The notes under the pieces are model-generated. The model saw nothing but the letters and a program-made list of their open reading frames with translations. It was not told where the DNA came from and ran no database searches. A DNA stretch of 64,000 nucleotides from Xanthomonas sontii (GTDB lineage Bacteria; Pseudomonadota; Gammaproteobacteria; Xanthomonadales; Xanthomonadaceae). Positions 58,565 to 64,000 of this stretch are shown here, piece by piece. Position 1 is the first letter of the stretch, and every line of letters starts with the position of its first letter. A program made the position numbers and the translations under genes. The DNA is taken from positions 4,586,001 to 4,650,000 of the forward strand of contig NZ_CP132342.1 in the NCBI RefSeq assembly GCF_040529055.1, in the 5' to 3' direction.

Positions 58565-61033
58565 TCAGTGCTTGACGCGCGGGTTCGAGGATGCTTTCTG
58601 CTTGCGCCGCGACGGCGCCTGTTCGGCGTCGGCGGCGGGCTTCGGCGCGAGCGGACGCTCCAGTGCCAGATCCAGCACTTCGTCGATCCACTTCACCGGC
58701 ACGATCTTCAGATCGCGGGTGACGTTCTCCGGGATGTCCGCCAGATCCTTGCGGTTCTCCTCGGGGATCAGCACGGTGCGGATGCCGCCGCGCAATGCGG
58801 CCAGCAGCTTCTCCTTGAGTCCGCCGATCGCCGAGACGCGGCCACGCAGGGTGATCTCGCCGGTCATCGCCACCTCCGACTTGACCGGCACCTTGGTCAG
58901 CATCGACACCAGCGAGGTCACCATCGCGATGCCGGCACTGGGGCCGTCCTTCGGCGTGGCGCCGTCCGGCACGTGCAGGTGCACGTCGTGCTTCTGCAGG
59001 AAGTCCGCCTCGATGCCGAGCCGCTCGGCGCGCGAACGCACCACCGACAATGCGGCCGACGCCGATTCCTTCATCACGTCGCCGAGCTGGCCGGTCAGGA
59101 TCACCGCGCCCTTGCCCGGAACCAGGGTCGATTCGATCTGCAGCAGATCGCCGCCGACCTCGGTCCAGGCCAGGCCGGTCACCAGGCCGATCTCGTTCTG
59201 CTCCTCGGCGCGACCGAAGTCGTAGCGGCGCACGCCCAGGTACTTGTCCAGGTTCTTCGAGCCGACGCTGACGCGCGCCTTGTCCTTGCGCGCGGCGCCC
59301 TTCTTCGCTGCGGCCTTCTTCGCCGGGGCGGCCGGCTGCGGACCGGCCAGGGCGATCTCCTTGACCACCTTGCGGCAGATCTTGGCCACTTCGCGCTCGA
59401 GGTTGCGCACGCCGGATTCGCGCGTGTAGTAGCGCACGATGTCGCGGATCGCGTCGGCACCGATCTCCAGCTCGTCCTGCTTCAGGCCATTGGCCTTGAG
59501 CTGCTTGGGCACCAGGTAGCGTGCGGCGATGTTGAGCTTCTCGTCCTCGGTGTAGCCGGGGATGCGGATCACTTCCATGCGGTCCAGCAACGGGCCGGGG
59601 ATGTTCAGCGAATTGGAGGTCGCCACGAACATCACTTCGGACAGGTCCAGGTCCACTTCCAGGTAGTGGTCGTTGAAGGCGTTGTTCTGCTCGGGGTCGA
59701 GCACTTCCAGCAGCGCCGAGGACGGATCGCCGCGGAAATCCATCGACATCTTGTCGATCTCGTCGAGCACGAACAGCGGGTTCTTGCTGCCGACCTTGTT
59801 GAGGTTCTGCACGATGCGACCGGGCATCGAACCGACGTAGGTCCGGCGATGGCCGCGGATCTCCGCCTCGTCGCGCACGCCGCCCAGCGACATGCGCACG
59901 AACTTGCGGTTGGTGGCCTTGGCGATGGACTGGCCCAGCGAGGTCTTGCCCACGCCCGGCGGTCCGACCAGGCACAGGATCGGCCCCTTCATCTGCTTCA
60001 CCCGCGACTGCACCGCCAGGTACTCAAGGATGCGGTCCTTGACCTTCTCCAGGCCGTAGTGATCGGCGTCGAGGGTTTCCTGCGCGACCTTCAGGTCCTT
60101 GCGCACCTTGCTGCGCTTCTTCCACGGCACGCCCAGCAGCCAGTCGAGGTAGTTGCGCACCACCGCGGCTTCGGCCGACATCGGCGACATCTGCTTGAGC
60201 TTGTTGAGTTCGGCCTTGGCCTTGGTCTCCACCGGCTTGGGCATGCCGGCCTCGGCGATCTTGCGCGCCAGCTCCTCCAGTTCGCCCGGCGCATCGTCGA
60301 GGTCGCCCAGTTCCTTCTGGATCGCCTTCATCTGCTCGTTGAGGTAGTACTCGCGCTGGCTCTTCTCCATCTGCGACTTGACCCGGCCGCGGATGCGCTT
60401 CTCCAACTGCTGCACGTCGATCTCACCGTCGACCAGGCCGACCAGCATCTCCAGGCGCTCGCCCACTTCCAGGGTTTCCAGCAGGCGCTGCTTGTCGGCC
60501 AGGCGCACGCCGATGTGCGCGGCGATGGTGTCGGCCAGGCGGCCGGGCTCGTCGATGCCCGACAAGGTCTGCAGCAGCTCCGGCGGCAGCTTGCGGTTGG
60601 TCTTGACGTACTGCTCGAACAGCGACATCAGCGAGCGCGCGATCGCCTCGACCTCGCGCTCCTCGCGCGATTCGGCGGCATCGATCTCGCGGCCTTCGCC
60701 CTGCAGCGCGCCGTCGCGCTCGGCGACCTTGTCGACGCTGACCCGCGACAGGCCCTCGACCAGCACCTTGATGGTGCCGTCGGGCAGCTTCAGCAGTTGC
60801 AGCACCTGCGCCAGCGTGCCGACGTTGTACAGGTCGGCCGCCGCCGGGTCGTCGGTCTCGGCGGACTTCTGCGCGACCAGCAGGATGCGCTTGTCGGCCT
60901 CCATCGCGTGCTCGAGCGCGCGCATGGATTTGTCGCGACCGACGAACAGCGGGATGACCATGTGCGGGAAGACCACGACGTCGCGCAACGGCAGGACCGG
61001 CAGGTCGAGGACTTCGGATTGGGACTGGGCCAT
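58565..61033 (-). CDS. lon: ATP-dependent protease Lon
   Basis: 822 residues. Lon N domain [24 protein letters not shown]-loop [15 protein letters not shown] (about 357-371), [11 protein letters not shown], protease with catalytic Ser in [12 protein letters not shown] and Lys in the [12 protein letters not shown] region. Before the protease part there is a low-complexity lysine/alanine insert ([18 protein letters not shown] at about 590), longer than usual. It removes misfolded and regulatory proteins. Start ATG 61031-61033; a terminator hairpin of clpX lies 45 bases upstream. Confidence 0.97.
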   Translation of the reverse strand: MAQSQSEVLDLPVLPLRDVVVFPHMVIPLFVGRDKSMRALEHAMEADKRILLVAQKSAETDDPAAADLYNVGTLAQVLQLLKLPDGTIKVLVEGLSRVSVDKVAERDGALQGEGREIDAAESREEREVEAIARSLMSLFEQYVKTNRKLPPELLQTLSGIDEPGRLADTIAAHIGVRLADKQRLLETLEVGERLEMLVGLVDGEIDVQQLEKRIRGRVKSQMEKSQREYYLNEQMKAIQKELGDLDDAPGELEELARKIAEAGMPKPVETKAKAELNKLKQMSPMSAEAAVVRNYLDWLLGVPWKKRSKVRKDLKVAQETLDADHYGLEKVKDRILEYLAVQSRVKQMKGPILCLVGPPGVGKTSLGQSIAKATNRKFVRMSLGGVRDEAEIRGHRRTYVGSMPGRIVQNLNKVGSKNPLFVLDEIDKMSMDFRGDPSSALLEVLDPEQNNAFNDHYLEVDLDLSEVMFVATSNSLNIPGPLLDRMEVIRIPGYTEDEKLNIAARYLVPKQLKANGLKQDELEIGADAIRDIVRYYTRESGVRNLEREVAKICRKVVKEIALAGPQPAAPAKKAAAKKGAARKDKARVSVGSKNLDKYLGVRRYDFGRAEEQNEIGLVTGLAWTEVGGDLLQIESTLVPGKGAVILTGQLGDVMKESASAALSVVRSRAERLGIEADFLQKHDVHLHVPDGATPKDGPSAGIAMVTSLVSMLTKVPVKSEVAMTGEITLRGRVSAIGGLKEKLLAALRGGIRTVLIPEENRKDLADIPENVTRDLKIVPVKWIDEVLDLALERPLAPKPAADAEQAPSRRKQKASSNPRVKH

Positions 61034-61077
61034 GAGGATTCCGATTTGGGAGGCGGGAACGCGATGCGGGCGGCCAT

Positions 61078-61112
61078 AAAAACGCCGATGGCCCCGTTAT
61101 GGGGCCATCGGC
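61078..61112 (-). terminator. Terminator between clpX and lon
   Basis: GCCGATGGCCCC and its complement (61084-61095, 61101-61112) give a perfect 12-bp stem with 5-base loop, followed on the minus strand by GTTTTTAT. It stands 100 bases behind clpX and just before lon. Confidence 0.85.
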
Positions 61113-61211
61113 TGGACGATGCAAGGGGAGAACAGAACCCCTTTATGTTTCAGCGACTTACCGGCAGGCACGGGGCGCGCGACGGGGTCGCCGCGCACCG
61201 CCCGCCCAGGG

Positions 61212-62498
<1,287 letters not shown>

Positions 62499-62626
62499 TG
62501 CTTCGCTTACCCAGTTACCCCACCCGATGAACGGGGGTTCGATTTCGAGAATAGCACAGGGCCGGGAGGACGCTAGCCCGACCCCGGCCCTGCGGAATAC
62601 GCTGCGTTTTGCAGTACATGCAAGCC

Positions 62627-63253
62627 TTATGCCGGCTGGATGGACTCATCCGGACGACGCTCCAGGACCTGGTCGACGAGGCCGTAGGCCTGCGCGTCGA
62701 CGGCGCTCTTGAAGTTGTCGCGCTCGGTGTCGCGGGCGATGGTTTCCAGCGACTGGCCGGTGTGCTTGGCCAGGATTTCGTTCAGCCGCGCGCGCAGGGT
62801 CAGGATCTCGCGGGCGTGGATGTCGATGTCGGTAGCCTGGCCCTGGAAGCCGCCCAGCGGCTGGTGGATCATCACCCGCGAGTTCGGCAGCGCATAGCGC
62901 TTGCCGGCCGCGCCCGACGCCAGCAGCAGCGCGCCCATCGAGGCGGCCTGGCCGACGCAGATGGTGCTCACGTCCGGCTTGATGTACTGCATGGTGTCGT
63001 AGATCGCCATGCCGGCGGTGACCACGCCGCCCGGCGAATTGATGTAGATGCTGATGTCCTTCTCGGGATTGTCCGCTTCCAGGAACAGCAGCTGAGCCAC
63101 GATCACATTGGCCATGTGGTCGTCGATCGGGCCGACCAGGAAGATCAGGCGCTCCTTCAGCAGGCGCGAATAGATGTCGTAGGCGCGCTCGCCGCGGCTG
63201 GTCTGTTCGACCACCATCGGAACCAGATTCAAGGCCTTGGTCACATTGTCCAC
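62627..63253 (-). CDS. clpP: ATP-dependent Clp protease proteolytic subunit
   Basis: 208 residues. [24 protein letters not shown] start, [19 protein letters not shown], catalytic Ser in [14 protein letters not shown], His in [11 protein letters not shown], and Asp in the ERDNFKSA segment. Propeptide short. Upstream is tig with a 140-base gap. Confidence 0.98.
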   Translation of the reverse strand: MDNVTKALNLVPMVVEQTSRGERAYDIYSRLLKERLIFLVGPIDDHMANVIVAQLLFLEADNPEKDISIYINSPGGVVTAGMAIYDTMQYIKPDVSTICVGQAASMGALLLASGAAGKRYALPNSRVMIHQPLGGFQGQATDIDIHAREILTLRARLNEILAKHTGQSLETIARDTERDNFKSAVDAQAYGLVDQVLERRPDESIQPA

Positions 63254-63394
63254 GCGGTGATCTCCTGCTGCTCGGGGTCCGTCCCTGCACGGGGGTGTGC
63301 AGGGCTTCGCATCGTGTTGCGCCCCGCCGCCGCGGGGAGGTGAAACGGGATCCGCGTCGCGCAGGTCGGCTGCGCAACGCGGCGACGCGTCGTC

Positions 63395-64000
63395 TTATTG
63401 ACGGATCGCGTCCTGGAACGACATCGCCTGCTCGGTGTGCTGGGCGCGCTCGGCGATCCAGTCGATCACCTGCTCTTCCATCACACGGCTCTGCAGTCCC
63501 CCCATCAATTGGGGATCGTTGCGGTACATCTCAATGACCTGCTCGGGCTCTTCGTAGGTCGAGGCGATCAGGCGCAGCGTCTCCGAGACCCGCTTCGGGT
63601 CCAGGCGCAGTTCGTTGCGGCGGGCGACCTCGCCGACCAGCAGGCCGACCAGCACGCGCTTGCGCGCGGCGTCCATGAAGCCCTGGTGGGCGTCGTCCGG
63701 TACCTGACCCGGGTCGCGGCCGGAACGGCGCATCTGCTCGACCTGCTGCGCCAGCATGGCGCGCGCTTCGTTCTCGACCAGGCGCGGCGGCATTTCGACC
63801 GAGGCGTAGGCGGCGATCAGCTGCTCGCCGACTTCGCGACGCAGGCGGTTCATCAGCGCGCCCTTGAGCTCGCGCTCGAGGTTGATGCGGATGTCCTTGC
63901 GGAACTGCTCGGCATCGCCGCTCTTCACGCCGAAGCTCTTGATGAACTCTTTGTCCACCTCCGGCAGCACCGGCGCGGCGACGTCGACCGCCTTCACATG
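63395..64000 (-). CDS. tig: Trigger factor, C-terminal part (gene runs off the window)
   Basis: The last 200 residues of trigger factor, the ribosome-associated folding chaperone with prolyl isomerase activity; the ribosome-binding and FKBP domains lie outside the window. The C-terminal domain is recognised by [57 protein letters not shown] and the end [13 protein letters not shown]. The visible Met at 63997 is internal. Conserved order tig-clpP-clpX-lon. Confidence 0.95.
   Translation of the reverse strand, partial: HVKAVDVAAPVLPEVDKEFIKSFGVKSGDAEQFRKDIRINLERELKGALMNRLRREVGEQLIAAYASVEMPPRLVENEARAMLAQQVEQMRRSGRDPGQVPDDAHQGFMDAARKRVLVGLLVGEVARRNELRLDPKRVSETLRLIASTYEEPEQVIEMYRNDPQLMGGLQSRVMEEQVIDWIAERAQHTEQAMSFQDAIRQ

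Noticed and set aside
61034..61211. Heat-shock (sigma-32) promoter for lon
   Set aside because: CTGAAA and CCCCTT are present on the minus strand between clpX and lon but 19 bases apart, too far for the usual 13-15 bases.

Overview
The window looks like chromosomal DNA of a Xanthomonas-group gammaproteobacterium (Xanthomonadaceae). It has very high GC, REP-type intergenic palindromes and short repeats of the 'GGGATTCGGGAGT' kind, a lexA2-imuA-imuB-dnaE2 mutagenesis operon, a prpB/prpC/acnD/prpF methylcitrate cluster, KDO kinase (kdkA), and the order tig-clpP-clpX-lon-hupB-tRNA-ppiD. The genus is an inference from gene content and repeats; the species cannot be read from the sequence.

Layout. 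1-1720: 5' part of a TonB-dependent receptor gene (minus), a gene-free stretch with an inverted REP pair, and a gene for a small secreted cysteine-rich protein that may be an exported ribonuclease. 1779-10464: methylcitrate-cycle genes on the minus strand (prpB, a DUF1003 gene, prpC, acnD, an SRPBCC gene, prpF), facing a divergent gene for a DNA-binding domain fused to a complete citrate-synthase fold, with a perfect palindrome between the two. 10523-16410: SOS mutasome operon, with a palindromic operator overlapping the lexA2 start. 16530-18760: a Nei/Fpg-like glycosylase, then a base-poor strip with an orphan YefM/Phd antitoxin and a second thymidylate kinase, ending at tRNA-Val(CAC).

18847-30238: fatty-acid and cell-division block (maf divergent; yceD, rpmF, fabH, fabD, fabG, acpP, fabF, pabB, mltG, tmk, holB, pilZ). 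It resembles the enterobacterial cluster, but plsX is absent and pabB sits where pabC is usually found. 30240-34965: three overlapping or closely spaced envelope glycosyltransferase genes. 35002-39374: moxR, DUF58, transglutaminase and slp-lipoprotein genes. 39456-43443: HIT hydrolase, recR, ybaB, dnaX, tRNA-Ser(GGA) and the SRP RNA. 43491-49625: molybdopterin genes moaE/D/C/A, a beta-lactamase-fold hydrolase, kdkA, a divergent heptosyltransferase-type gene, and DUF2798 and DUF6165 genes.

49703-55504: tRNA-Ser(CGA), a PP2C phosphatase, dnaQ, rnhA, a methyltransferase, gloB and mltD. 55505-64000: ppiD, two tRNA-Asp genes, tRNA-Val(TAC), hupB, lon, clpX, clpP and the 3' part of tig, which form a protein-quality-control block.

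Most of the window is conserved housekeeping sequence. The best candidates for something not yet described are the DNA-binding citrate-synthase fusion with its palindrome, the secreted RNase-like protein, and the low-GC strip 3' of tRNA-Val. No CRISPR array, insertion sequence or prophage was seen.
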